From Bin55 sp963667455 (GTDB lineage Bacteria; Pseudomonadota; Gammaproteobacteria; Pseudomonadales; Azotimanducaceae), in NCBI GenBank assembly GCA_963667455.2, contig CAXXFR010000013.1:1-64000 (forward strand): a stretch of DNA of 64,000 bases, in the 5' to 3' direction. Below are positions 53,734-62,432 of this stretch, in pieces. Position numbers and translations under genes: made by a program. The notes beneath the pieces were generated by a model. That model had not been told where the DNA came from, made no database searches, and saw nothing but the letters and a program-made list of their open reading frames with translations. Each line of letters opens with the position of its first letter. Within the stretch, counting starts at the first letter, position 1.

Positions 53734-54728
53734 GAGGCGTTGGCCAGCTGCTCGGCAACCTTCTTGCCGAAGTAAGTGAGTATTCCGTCGGCACCGGCGC
53801 GCTTGAAGCAAAGCAGACCTTCCAGGATCACTTTCTCCTCAAGCCAGCCTTCCCGAATAGCTGCCATGTGCATCGAGTACTCTCCGCTGACTTGATAGGC
53901 AAACGTCGGAACACCGAAACCGTCTTTGACTCTTCGTACCACGTCGAGATAGGGCATTCCCGGTTTGACCATGACCATGTCCGCCCCCTCTTGAATGTCC
54001 ATAGCGATTTCTCGTAGTGCTTCATCGCTGTTGGCGACATCCATTTGGTAGGTTTGCTTGTTGCTTGTTCCAAGATTTGCGCTGGATCCGACGGCATCGC
54101 GAAACGGACCGTAGTAGGCCGAAGCGTACTTCGCCGAGTACGCCATGATCTTGGTGTTGACGAACCCGCCTTGTTCGAGTTCTTGCCGAATCGCACCTAT
54201 CCTGCCGTCCATCATGTCTGAGGGAGCAATAACATCCGATCCAGCTTCGGCACAGACTCGAGCTTGTTCCTTAAGAATTTCGATGGATGTGTCGTTAAGC
54301 ACATAGCCGTCGACGTCGATCACGCCGTCTTGGCCGTGTGATGTGTAGGGGTCGAGCGCGGCATCGGTGACCACCCCAAGTTGGGGCGCACACTTCTTGA
54401 TCGCTTGAATCGCACGGGGAATCAATCCATCGGGATTGACTGCTTCGGATCCGGTGGGGTCCTTTAATTCGGGTTCAATATAGGGGAACAACGCAACTGC
54501 AGGCAGTCCGAGTTCCTTGAGCTGAACTGCTTCGTATTCGAGCTCGTCGATGGAGAGGCGATCAATTCCCGGCATGGATTCAACAGGCTGACGAGTCGAA
54601 GATCCCTCAATGACGAAAATTGGATAGATCAAGTCGTTCACGGTCAATTCGTTTTCGCGAACGAGCCGCCGTACGAACTCGTCTGACCGGTTACGGCGTA
54701 GTCGAGTGTTGGGGAAAGATGCTGACAT
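53730..54728 (-). CDS. hemB: delta-aminolevulinic acid dehydratase (porphobilinogen synthase), Mg-type
   Basis: A 332-residue HemB joining two 5-aminolevulinates to porphobilinogen. The two Schiff-base lysines lie in MAYSAKYASAYYGPF and MVMVKPGMPYLDV. The zinc cysteines of the animal and enteric type are absent: the loop reads TDAALDPYTSHGQDG, the Asp-containing form of Mg2+-dependent enzymes such as in Pseudomonas. The N-terminal RLRRNRSDEFVRRLV is conserved. Convergent with argH, overlapping by four bases. Confidence 0.96.
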   Translation of the reverse strand: MSASFPNTRLRRNRSDEFVRRLVRENELTVNDLIYPIFVIEGSSTRQPVESMPGIDRLSIDELEYEAVQLKELGLPAVALFPYIEPELKDPTGSEAVNPDGLIPRAIQAIKKCAPQLGVVTDAALDPYTSHGQDGVIDVDGYVLNDTSIEILKEQARVCAEAGSDVIAPSDMMDGRIGAIRQELEQGGFVNTKIMAYSAKYASAYYGPFRDAVGSSANLGTSNKQTYQMDVANSDEALREIAMDIQEGADMVMVKPGMPYLDVVRRVKDGFGVPTFAYQVSGEYSMHMAAIREGWLEEKVILEGLLCFKRAGADGILTYFGKKVAEQLANAS

Positions 54729-54842
54729 GGCAACGAGCCACCGTGTGGCTCAAGATCGGAATTGGCTGATCCTGTGGGTCAGAGAAACACTATTCGTCTT
54801 ATTGTCCCACAAGCAATCGAGACACAATCCAAGTAGGTAGGA

Positions 54843-56267
54843 ATGAGCAAGTACGACAACAACCTGATCGTCGTGGGAGCGGGAAGTGCTGGATTGATCG
54901 CCGCACTGGTGGGAGCCACTGCTCGTGCCAAAGTGACCCTTATTGAAGCCGACCGAATGGGCGGCGACTGTCTGAATACAGGTTGTGTGCCAAGCAAGAC
55001 GCTCATTGCGTCGGCTCGAGTTGCTCGCTCCATTCGCAATGCGCAGGAGTTCGGAATCGAGGTCCCCGAGTCGACGGTCAATTTCGAACAAGTCATGGGC
55101 CGGATTCGCGGTGCCATCGCCGAGATCGAACCCCATGACTCCGTGGAACGCTACACCAAAATGGGAGTACGTTGCATCGAGGGTCGAGCACGATTGGTGG
55201 ATCCACATTGCGTTTCGGTAAACGGAGAGGAAATCTCATCTCGAAGCATTGTTCTGGCAACGGGTGCTCGCCCGCAGATTCCTCCTATTCCCGGTTTGAG
55301 AGAAGCAAATCCGCTGACCACGGAATCTCTGTGGGACATCACCGAACTTCCCAGTCACTTGGCGGTAATTGGTGGTGGGCCGGTAGGTTGCGAATTGGCT
55401 CAGGCATTTGCTCGGTTGGGAAGTCAAGTCACTGTTGTAGAACAGATGGATCGACTACTTCCGCAGGAAGATCTGGAGGCGTCAGCACAAGTGAACGATG
55501 CAATGCAAGCGGACGGCGTTGAGATCCGAACTGGCTTCAGTGCTGATTCGAGCTCCGACGGTCAACTATCGATTCGATCTTTGGATCGAACCGAGACCGT
55601 CGACTTTGATCGGATACTTGTCGCAGTCGGTCGGACTCCGAGAAGCGACAGCATGGGACTTGACGAACTGGGAGTAACCGTTCACGACGATGGACGTGTG
55701 GTTGTCAATCAATACTTGCAGACGCACGTTTCATCCATCTATGCGAGCGGAGACTTAGTTGGACCCCATCAATTTACCCACCTGGCCGCCCAACAGGCTT
55801 GGTACGCCAGCATGAATGCTCTGTTGCGACCGTTTTGGCGATTCAAGTTCGATAGCCGAATCAGTCCATGGGCGATATTCACCGACCCTGAAGTTGCGAG
55901 AGTAGGCAAGAGTGAGCAGGAACTTACCGAACAGGGTATCGACTACGAAGTGTCGCGATTCGAACTAAGTGCTTCTGATCGTGCAATCGCCGAAGGCAGA
56001 ACCGAGGGATTCGTCAAACTGTTCACGCCCGCGAAATCGGATCGTCTGCTGGGAGCTTGCATTGTCGGCGCGAATGCAGGCGAGCTTATTGGTAGTTGCG
56101 TCAGCGCAATGACGCACGGCTATGGAATGAATAAGGTCTTCTCGACCTTGCACGTATATCCCACGTGGTCGGAATCAGTTCGACATGCCGCAGGTGCCAG
56201 GCGAAGAAAGCAAGTCTCGCCAAAATTGCTGGAACTGGCGGGACGGTTGAACTCTGTATTGCGTTAG
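54843..56267 (+). CDS. pyridine nucleotide-disulfide oxidoreductase (lipoamide dehydrogenase/MerA-like)
   Basis: A 474-residue class I flavoprotein disulfide reductase. FAD motif VVGAGSAGLIAALVGATA; redox Cys pair in GGDCLNTGCVPSKTLIA; NAD(P) motif VIGGGPVGCELAQAFARLG; and the C-terminal interface TLHVYPTWSESV in place of the usual HxxPTLSE. The Cys pair is that of dihydrolipoamide dehydrogenase, mercuric reductase or soluble transhydrogenase-like enzymes. The mercury-binding C-terminal Cys pair is absent, so it is not a mercuric reductase. The gene stands alone, not with 2-oxoacid dehydrogenase genes, so the physiological substrate is open. Start ATG 54843 follows TAGGTAGGA. Confidence 0.88.
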   Translation: MSKYDNNLIVVGAGSAGLIAALVGATARAKVTLIEADRMGGDCLNTGCVPSKTLIASARVARSIRNAQEFGIEVPESTVNFEQVMGRIRGAIAEIEPHDSVERYTKMGVRCIEGRARLVDPHCVSVNGEEISSRSIVLATGARPQIPPIPGLREANPLTTESLWDITELPSHLAVIGGGPVGCELAQAFARLGSQVTVVEQMDRLLPQEDLEASAQVNDAMQADGVEIRTGFSADSSSDGQLSIRSLDRTETVDFDRILVAVGRTPRSDSMGLDELGVTVHDDGRVVVNQYLQTHVSSIYASGDLVGPHQFTHLAAQQAWYASMNALLRPFWRFKFDSRISPWAIFTDPEVARVGKSEQELTEQGIDYEVSRFELSASDRAIAEGRTEGFVKLFTPAKSDRLLGACIVGANAGELIGSCVSAMTHGYGMNKVFSTLHVYPTWSESVRHAAGARRRKQVSPKLLELAGRLNSVLR

Positions 56268-57397
56268 CTGGCCAGCGGCGTTTCCAAGCGGCTTGGACCC
56301 ACTTCCGATTCGGTCACATCGAAGGGTAACGGCGCTGCATTGCCTCGCAACAGAGTCTCTCCGATGAGTGAGCACGCTGGAGAGGTCTGAACTCCAAATC
56401 CACCGAACGCCGCGTACCAGAACAATCCTGGGTGGTCGGGTGCATATCCAATGACCGGTGTGCCATCCGGAACAAACGAACGCAGTCCTGCCCATGTTTC
56501 GGTTGGTCGATCGATGTTGAGTTTCAGGCAACGTTGAAGTCGATCCATTCCAATAGCGACATCCAGATCTTCAGGTTGGGCATCACACGGCTCGCTTTCC
56601 GTTGCATCGACGGGAGAGAGCATGAGAGCGTTACCTTCAGGCTTGAAGTACAGCTCTCCCGTCGCTAGGTAGCACATAGGCCAGTCTTCGACTTCAAACT
56701 CCGGATGAACTCGAAGCCCAGTTCTGCGCTTGGGAGCAAGTCCAATGGGATTCACTCCGGCCATCGAGGCGACATCGTCAGCCCATGCACCTGCGGCGTT
56801 TACCAGAATGTCGGATTGGATTGACTGTCCACTTTCAAAGTTTGCGGTCCACAGACCAGATTCATCGTGGAGTTCCACAAGCCGTCGTTGAGACAGAATT
56901 TGCCCGCCAGCTTCGGTGAGTTTTCTTCGATATCCATCCATTAGAGAGTGGACATCGAGTGATCGGGATCTGACATCCAGTACTCCTTGGGTGAATACAT
57001 CCGCAAGAACTGGGACGTAGTCCAACATTTGCGATCGACGAAGACGTTTTAGCCAGGGACAACGCCCGGACCAGGTTTCCAAGAATCCTTCAACCAGATC
57101 GCTTTCATCGGGCCGGGCGATCATCATGTTGTGAAGGGAAGACGAGACAGAACCAAAAGGAGAAGGGGGTTCGCGAAAGAATGACTCTGACGCTAGGGAG
57201 AGGCGATGAATTACATCGTTCTCGAATGCAATGTGAAACACTGCCGCGGAACGGCCGGTGCTGTGGTAGCCGGTGCTAAATTCGGCTTCAACTACCGTGA
57301 CGTCAAAGTCGCGAGTTGATTGTGAGGCAAGCGACAGGCCGGCGATGCCTCCCCCGACGATCAGTAGTTTCTTGCGCTTTGCACTCACGCTATTCAA
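56264..57397 (-). CDS. FAD-dependent oxidoreductase (DAO family)
   Basis: A 377-residue amine/amino-acid oxidase-type flavoprotein. FAD motif LLIVGGGIAGLSLASQ at residues 11-26, the DAO middle block SGQSIQSDILVNAAGAWADD, and the C-terminal GLFWYAAFGGFGVQTSPACS, where the FAD and substrate are closed in. Relatives include glycine/sarcosine oxidases and D-amino-acid dehydrogenases. The start is a TTG at 57397, or a GTG three codons on (57388); no good Shine-Dalgarno site supports either. It ends within the last codon of the disulfide reductase gene (four-base convergent overlap). Confidence 0.87.
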   Translation of the reverse strand: MNSVSAKRKKLLIVGGGIAGLSLASQSTRDFDVTVVEAEFSTGYHSTGRSAAVFHIAFENDVIHRLSLASESFFREPPSPFGSVSSSLHNMMIARPDESDLVEGFLETWSGRCPWLKRLRRSQMLDYVPVLADVFTQGVLDVRSRSLDVHSLMDGYRRKLTEAGGQILSQRRLVELHDESGLWTANFESGQSIQSDILVNAAGAWADDVASMAGVNPIGLAPKRRTGLRVHPEFEVEDWPMCYLATGELYFKPEGNALMLSPVDATESEPCDAQPEDLDVAIGMDRLQRCLKLNIDRPTETWAGLRSFVPDGTPVIGYAPDHPGLFWYAAFGGFGVQTSPACSLIGETLLRGNAAPLPFDVTESEVGPSRLETPLAS

Positions 57398-57458
57398 CGC
57401 GACCGAAACTCGAAGACATGAGTGTCGCGGCGAGAAGTTCTAGGTCAAGGATCGTCGC

Positions 57459-58124
57459 CTAAAGGATCTTCTGGACAAAGCGTTTGGCGTGCCCCGCCAT
57501 TTCGTGGAACACATCGTCCTTGCGTTTTCTGGTTCTTTTGAGAACCTTGTAGCCATGGTCAGCTGTGTCGAGCCACTTCAATGTCGCCGTATCGCCGAGT
57601 TCACGCATCAACTTGTTCATGAGTGGGCGTTCGGCCATGCTGTCTCGCGTACCCGAGAGAAACAGCATCGGACAAGAGATTTGTCCCATGTGCTCTGCCC
57701 GTTTGAGCGTCCTGTTGGCCTGGGTATGCAACGGAAACGAGCAGAAAATCAGACCTGCGACGTCCATGTCGTAGTCGACTACTGCATGAGAACTCATTCG
57801 GCCTCCAAAGCTGTGACCGCCTAGCAGAATTGGTCCGCCGTAGTTCTCCTTGACGTGGGAGTACGCCGCATTGATTGCAGCGGTGGACACAGGAACTGAG
57901 TCCACGCGGCTCTTGCGAGCTTCCATGTAGGGAAAGTTGAACCGCAAGCTCGCAATTCCGATCTTCGAAAACTCATCGGTAATGGATTCCAGCGTCGAGT
58001 GGCCCATTCCAGCTCCAGCGCCGTGACCGAAGACTATGGTTGCGACGGCACCATCTGCGGGTTTGTACAACGCCCCGACGTCGTGCTCGTCAAAGGTGAG
58101 TCGAAATTCGTCTGACTTGCTCAT
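57459..58124 (-). CDS. alpha/beta hydrolase (KANL3/Tex30-like)
   Basis: A 221-residue hydrolase. ATIVFGHGAGAGMGH is the oxyanion loop and ILLGGHSFGGRMSSH the nucleophile elbow with Ser; LDTADHGYKVLKRTRKRKDD near the end holds the His. This matches the short dienelactone-hydrolase-like KANL3/Tex30 group, which has no sure bacterial substrate. The start overlaps the stop of the ClpP-like gene (ATGA), so the two are cotranslated. Such pairing is unusual and may reflect a shared peptide or lipid substrate (inference). Confidence 0.85.
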   Translation of the reverse strand: MSKSDEFRLTFDEHDVGALYKPADGAVATIVFGHGAGAGMGHSTLESITDEFSKIGIASLRFNFPYMEARKSRVDSVPVSTAAINAAYSHVKENYGGPILLGGHSFGGRMSSHAVVDYDMDVAGLIFCSFPLHTQANRTLKRAEHMGQISCPMLFLSGTRDSMAERPLMNKLMRELGDTATLKWLDTADHGYKVLKRTRKRKDDVFHEMAGHAKRFVQKIL

Positions 58125-58744
58125 GTTTGTAGCTCGCTAGCGGATTGAATGATTTTGCCAACGAGGCCATACTCGATCGACTCTTCCGCAGTCATCCAGT
58201 AGTCTCGATCAGTGTCCTCGTTGACTTGCTCCAGAGTACGCCCTGTTCGTTCAGCAATGACTTTGTTGATGCGTTCTCGTGTCTTTAGGATTTCCTTCGC
58301 TTGGATGAAAATGTCCGACGCATCCCCGCCCAATCCACCAGATGGTTGGTGGATGAGAAACCGTGTGTTGGGCAAACACCATCGATTTTCCTTCTCCGCA
58401 GCTAGGTAGATGTGAGTGGCAATGCTCCCCACCCACCCAGTACCGATGGTTCGAACTGGCGCGGAGATGAATCGAATGATGTCGTGAATCGTATCGCCCG
58501 ATTCGACGTGTCCGCCCGGCGAACCCACAAACAGCGTGATGGGATCGTCGTTGTCAAGTGACAGAGCAAGGAGTCTCTGAATCGTCGCCCTGCACGAATC
58601 GGCGTCGATCTCTCCAAACAGCGTCAGCACTCGATTCTTGTAGAGAGTGTTGAGTGGTGCTTTCCAGGACTGCTCATCGTTTTTGCTCTCCTCGTCCGAG
58701 GGCGATTCGTCGAGACGAGCGCGTGAAGCGTCAATAAGCGACAT
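58121..58744 (-). CDS. ClpP-like serine protease subunit
   Basis: A 207-residue ClpP-superfamily protease with a complete catalytic triad: Ser107 (GWVGSIATHIYLAA), His132 (FLIHQPSGG) and Asp181 (DTDRDYWMTAEES). The GSPGGHVESGDTIHDII strand is typical. Housekeeping clpP sits next to clpX; here no Clp ATPase is near, so this is an extra paralogue of unknown partner. The frame extends to a TTG at 58837, but that touches the divergent gene's start at 58838; the ATG at 58744 with AAGGA upstream gives the usual ClpP length and was chosen. It is translationally coupled to the downstream hydrolase. Confidence 0.85.
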   Translation of the reverse strand: MSLIDASRARLDESPSDEESKNDEQSWKAPLNTLYKNRVLTLFGEIDADSCRATIQRLLALSLDNDDPITLFVGSPGGHVESGDTIHDIIRFISAPVRTIGTGWVGSIATHIYLAAEKENRWCLPNTRFLIHQPSGGLGGDASDIFIQAKEILKTRERINKVIAERTGRTLEQVNEDTDRDYWMTAEESIEYGLVGKIIQSASELQT

Positions 58745-58837
58745 GACAATGGAATCCTTGTGTTCTTCGCCGGGTGCAGCGTCTATTTTCTCAAACAGTA
58801 TCCTTTGCTCACTCGCAACGCACTCTAGGATTCGCAA

Positions 58838-59767
58838 GTGCCCCTACATCCAGCCTATTTTCAAAAGCTGCAAGAGCTCAAGGCTTTGGACTCTCCGCCG
58901 CTTCGGGAGGTGCCAGTTGAGATCATTCGCACGATGTTCCAGACGTTGCATCCCGTTCGAACAGAGATCGCGATTGAGCACATTGAAGATGCGACGATAT
59001 CGACCCCCGCCTACGAGATTCCAATCCGAATCTACCGACCTAGCAACAAACCGAAGTTGCCTGTGGTCGTTATGTACCACGGTGGTGGATGGGTGATTGG
59101 GGATCTTACAACGGTCGATGGTCAGAGTCGTGAAGTTTGCCTTGGCACAGGGGCGATAGTGGTAACTGTCGACTATCGGCTCGCGCCGGAGCATCGATTC
59201 CCGGCCGCGGTGGACGACTGCTTTGCGGCGTTGCAATGGGTGGAGGAAAACATAGAGTCCTATGGCGGCGACCCTGGCAGAATCGCTCTGGCTGGAGACA
59301 GCGCGGGAGGAAACCTAGCAGCGGTTGTTGCATTGAAGAGTCGCGATGAACGAGGTCCGCAGGCTCGTTGTCAACTGCTCGTCTATCCAGTCATCGACGG
59401 GACTCGTTTCGATACGAGCTCCTATTTGGAAAATGCTGAGGGATTTGGCTTGTCAGTGGACGACATGAAGTGGTTCTGGGAAGAATATGTCGATCAGGGA
59501 AATCGAGACAATCCCTATGCATCGCCCCTGATGGCGGAGACGCTTGAAGGCTTGCCACCCGCGTTAGTCATGACTGCCGAGTACGACGTCCTACGCGATG
59601 AAGGCGAAGCGTATGGCGAACGCCTAAAGCTCGAGGGCGTTGCGTCGGAAGTCGTTCGCTACGACGGCTACACCCACGGTTTCTTCTCAGATACCGGCAC
59701 GATTCCCGACACGCGCAAGGCTATGAAGGATGCCTGCGATTTCTTGAAACGCCACCTGCGAGACTAA
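58838..59767 (+). CDS. alpha/beta hydrolase fold-3 (HSL-type esterase)
   Basis: A 309-residue hormone-sensitive-lipase-family esterase. The HGGG oxyanion motif is in MYHGGGWVIGDLTT, the nucleophile Ser in ALAGDSAGGNLAAVV, the Asp in TAEYDVLRDEGE, and the His in YDGYTHGFFSDTG. Such enzymes hydrolyse short-chain esters. The start is GTG at 58838, with AGGA ten bases upstream; no ATG occurs early in the frame. It is divergent from the ClpP-like gene and convergent with the MaoC genes. Confidence 0.9.
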   Translation: MPLHPAYFQKLQELKALDSPPLREVPVEIIRTMFQTLHPVRTEIAIEHIEDATISTPAYEIPIRIYRPSNKPKLPVVVMYHGGGWVIGDLTTVDGQSREVCLGTGAIVVTVDYRLAPEHRFPAAVDDCFAALQWVEENIESYGGDPGRIALAGDSAGGNLAAVVALKSRDERGPQARCQLLVYPVIDGTRFDTSSYLENAEGFGLSVDDMKWFWEEYVDQGNRDNPYASPLMAETLEGLPPALVMTAEYDVLRDEGEAYGERLKLEGVASEVVRYDGYTHGFFSDTGTIPDTRKAMKDACDFLKRHLRD

Positions 59768-59783
59768 CTTTGGCTAACCGCCG

Positions 59784-60191
59784 TCAGTCGACACGTGCTT
59801 TGGCGGAACCCTTGGCAACTTCGACGCCGTTTTGGTTCACGGTTGACACCGAGAGTTCAACCTCGCCATCCACCACTCCCTCGACCGTCGCAGTCGCGTC
59901 CAATGTGTCTCCTGGAAACACTTGACTGGTGAATCGCACACCAAACTCTGTGAGTCGTCCATCTCCCACATAGTTGGTGAGCATGCGACCGGTCAATCCC
60001 ATGGTCAGCATCCCATGTGCAAAGACTGACGGATAGCCTGCAGCTTGAGTGGTGAATATTTCGTCCGTATGGACCGGGTTGTAGTCTCCTGACGCACCTG
60101 CGTACATCACAATCTGTGTTCGCTTGAGATCTTCGACGACTCGTTCTGTATGGGTGTCGCCCACATTGAGTTCGCTTGCTTTCAATGCCAT
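59784..60191 (-). CDS. MaoC-like (R)-specific acyl dehydratase, catalytic subunit
   Basis: A 135-residue hotdog protein with the hydratase-2 motif in MYAGASGDYNPVHTDEIF (catalytic Asp and His), then AHGMLTMGLTGRMLTNYVGD. It hydrates or dehydrates (R)-3-hydroxyacyl thioesters. The neighbouring upstream gene encodes the FAS1-like non-catalytic partner domain, as in two-subunit hydratases. The start ATG at 60191 follows GGGAGA. It ends 16 bases from the convergent esterase stop. Confidence 0.9.
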   Translation of the reverse strand: MALKASELNVGDTHTERVVEDLKRTQIVMYAGASGDYNPVHTDEIFTTQAAGYPSVFAHGMLTMGLTGRMLTNYVGDGRLTEFGVRFTSQVFPGDTLDATATVEGVVDGEVELSVSTVNQNGVEVAKGSAKARVD

Positions 60192-60204
60192 GATTCCAAT
60201 CTCC

Positions 60205-60756
60205 CTAATCTTGATCTACGGTGCGCTCGGTTCGAACGCCGACGCTCGTGGCAGTGACAACCAGTTCACCGTTTTGGTCGCGATACTCAGTGATGGACTC
60301 GTTGAAAATGAGCTTTCCACCGCGCCGTCCTTGACGTTCCCACGACTTCCCAGGTTTTGACGACGAAGTCAGGACGTCTCCAACTTGCGGATGTCGGTGG
60401 TATACGTAGCGTTGCTCCGCATGCAGACCGCCACCTCCGCCACCGCCCGAACTTCTCTTTGGCTTCTCTTGGTTGGCTAAATCGTCAGTTGACTTGCTTT
60501 CAGGCGGAGCTTGCCGCACGACACTTGAAGGTTTCGATCCCGATCCCATCCACCCAATGCCGTCGATACGCGGTCGAAGTCCATAGTTCGGATTGAACTG
60601 TGCGCTGGCTTGCACGAACGTTGGTGGTGCGACGACACCTCCGACTTCCGTATTCTCGGCGTAGTCGGAGTCGTAGTAGATTTGGTTGCCGTCTCCGATG
60701 GAGCGAGCGAACATCATTACGTGGCCCGCTTCAATGGGAAATTTGTTCCCAGCCAT
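60205..60756 (-). CDS. MaoC N-terminal-domain (FAS1-like) dehydratase subunit with a Gly-rich insert
   Basis: A 183-residue protein with the FAS1-like dehydratase domain: HVMMFARSIGDGNQIYYDSD at the start, and LHAEQRYVYHRHPQVGDVL in the second half. Partner of the catalytic MaoC protein 13 bases downstream. A linker of about 35 residues (SGSKPSSVVRQ, then KPKRSS and seven Gly) is inserted before LHAEQ; usual members have only a short Gly run there. The start ATG at 60756 follows a perfect AAGGAGG, the strongest Shine-Dalgarno site in this region. Confidence 0.87.
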   Translation of the reverse strand: MAGNKFPIEAGHVMMFARSIGDGNQIYYDSDYAENTEVGGVVAPPTFVQASAQFNPNYGLRPRIDGIGWMGSGSKPSSVVRQAPPESKSTDDLANQEKPKRSSGGGGGGGLHAEQRYVYHRHPQVGDVLTSSSKPGKSWERQGRRGGKLIFNESITEYRDQNGELVVTATSVGVRTERTVDQD

Positions 60757-60925
60757 AGTGACCTCCTTGATCCTGTAAAGTTGCTGTTTTGAATCGCCAA
60801 TTATGGCGAATCGAGCGTCATCTTAGATGTCGTCGGTTCATCGTGGACCAGTATCGTGGAACGGTCACTTGACCCCTTCTCGGACAACTCTCGGTTAATT
60901 CACCGTGAGGAAGCCCGACACGGTA

Positions 60926-61138
60926 CTAAAGCCTCGAAACAAGGGCATATACAGCGTCGCCATCTGTCGGGTCCATATTTGCAGTGACCCTGCCCTCTCT
61001 CATGAGATCAGCGATGGCATCTCTCACGTCTTGTCGATCCTGAGGGACTGCTGTGTGGATAACTTCGAGGTGTTTCCATCTCTTCTCGCCCCTAGCGAGA
61101 ACGGCCACTACTTCCGTCTTGAGCTCTGCTTGGTTCAT
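60926..61138 (-). CDS. small winged-helix-like protein of unknown function
   Basis: A 70-residue protein. Helices ELKTEVVAVLARGEKRWKHL and QDVRDAIADLMREGRVTAN, followed by a short turn (DPTDGDAVYALVSRL), have the pattern of a small winged-helix DNA- or RNA-binding fold. No family named. The reality of the gene is supported by AGGAGACC just before ATG at 61138. It is a separate short transcript on the minus strand, between the MaoC pair and the A+T-rich exported gene. Confidence 0.6.
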   Translation of the reverse strand: MNQAELKTEVVAVLARGEKRWKHLEVIHTAVPQDRQDVRDAIADLMREGRVTANMDPTDGDAVYALVSRL

Positions 61139-61605
61139 TTCGGTCTCCTCATTGTCACTCCATGTCTTGTACGAATATTCGATTTGTTGGCCGAGTCATT
61201 GTTACGAGGGTCGTTTGTCCAAACTCTCCGTCCAGTCCAGAGTGGATCCTTCCAACAGTATCTTGATCGTGACCATTCCCATCGCATGCCAGTCACTTAG
61301 GGTTAGAAATACAACATGCCCACAATGGAATTATGCATTACATTCAACAAGGGCGATGTTCGTTGGGACGGTCACACATTTTGAAAGTGCTCTCGAAGAG
61401 CAAACTCACACAAGACCGCCACCATGCGCACGAGCCGGGCCAGGTTAAGGGTCACGTTGGGAATAGAATAGGAGACCGTACAGGTCCAGCACGAGCTGAA
61501 TCGCAGAATGCTTCACCGCAACTATGGCCACAAGCAATGCTCACCAATATCGAGTCGATGCACGCACAGAGCCAAAGCGAAATGAAGGCAACCAAGGTCA
61601 ACGAC
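61139..61605. other. intergenic stretch upstream of the exported unknown
   Basis: About 467 bases without a gene having a start signal. The plus-strand frame of the next gene is open through part of it (from 61333), but that part is rich in His, Gln and Arg and looks non-coding. A perfect 6-base hairpin TGCTCT-CGA-AGAGCA lies at 61388-61402. Confidence 0.35.
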
Positions 61606-62364
61606 ATGAAAACAATGGGACTACAGCTCGGCTTCGCGGAACTGCTGTTGCTCACTGCAGTAGTCTTGAACGCAGGAATCGAAAACGAGAAAGAGTACGA
61701 CGACTGTAAGGTGTTTGAATACGTTAATGATTTTACGAAAGAGAAAATGGTGCTGATGCGGTGCAAACATCAAGGCGACAATAAACTAGCCAATTTGGTG
61801 TTTATGAGTGGCAGATTTAACAAATTAGAACTTAGTGACATCTTTGATCTCAAGTACAGCTGTGTATCTGAATCAGAACAAAAGATTATGCGTAGTGAGA
61901 CTTTGGACAAGAGTGACGAGGAACTTCATAATTATGCAATAGAAATTCTTGACGAGTTAAAGGAGCAAGAGTTATATATTGGCTTGTATCATGACTCACG
62001 TCCAGCTGAAGAGGAAGACTTAGTGAGCTTGGTGGAACTTGTCGCTTCAATGTTTAGTAGCACGCATGGGCAGATCACATTGGAATGGAAGTTTGACGAT
62101 GCAGACATACAATCAGGTGTGTGGCGGCAGGGAGGTATGAGCAACCCATTATTCGTCAAGTGTAGTTTCAGTGAGTCTGATTCGACTCGTCAGTTCTTAG
62201 AGCAATTCGAGAAATCTGACAAATTTGTACTTCGTGATCCGCAGTTCGGAGGGTTGACTAATGAGGGTACAGCATTTAGTCTTTCCAAGTTTGCCGAGGC
62301 AATTGAGGACTTTAGGAATCGTCTGAAAACGAAGGAGTTGTCGACCGAAGAAGTCGTTGATTGA
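61606..62364 (+). CDS. exported protein of unknown function, A+T-rich
   Basis: About 252 residues if started at ATG 61606 (AAGG upstream); 61582 is an alternative. LQLGFAELLLLTAVVLNAG is a likely signal peptide, followed by an acidic protein with two Cys residues early in the mature part (YDDCKVFEY, VLMRCKHQG), two later ones (YSCVSESEQ, FVKCSFSES) and a mixed alpha/beta pattern (ITLEWKFDDADIQS). No family recognised. Its base composition is clearly richer in A+T than its neighbours, which suggests recent acquisition. It is a monocistron on the plus strand, convergent with the enoyl-CoA hydratase gene. Confidence 0.6.
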   Translation: MKTMGLQLGFAELLLLTAVVLNAGIENEKEYDDCKVFEYVNDFTKEKMVLMRCKHQGDNKLANLVFMSGRFNKLELSDIFDLKYSCVSESEQKIMRSETLDKSDEELHNYAIEILDELKEQELYIGLYHDSRPAEEEDLVSLVELVASMFSSTHGQITLEWKFDDADIQSGVWRQGGMSNPLFVKCSFSESDSTRQFLEQFEKSDKFVLRDPQFGGLTNEGTAFSLSKFAEAIEDFRNRLKTKELSTEEVVD

Positions 62365-62432
62365 AAAGCACATCTGATGTTTGGAAATCAAGGCGGGTAG
62401 GGGCTGAGTTTATTCTGAATGACGTTGCAGGA

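Noticed and set aside
54843..56267. Mercuric reductase and a mercury resistance locus
   Set aside because: The active Cys pair matches, but the mercury-binding C-terminal Cys pair is missing, and no mer genes are nearby.
61333..61605. Longer N-terminus of the exported unknown
   Set aside because: The extension is rich in His, Gln and Arg, comes before a clean signal peptide, and has no start site support.
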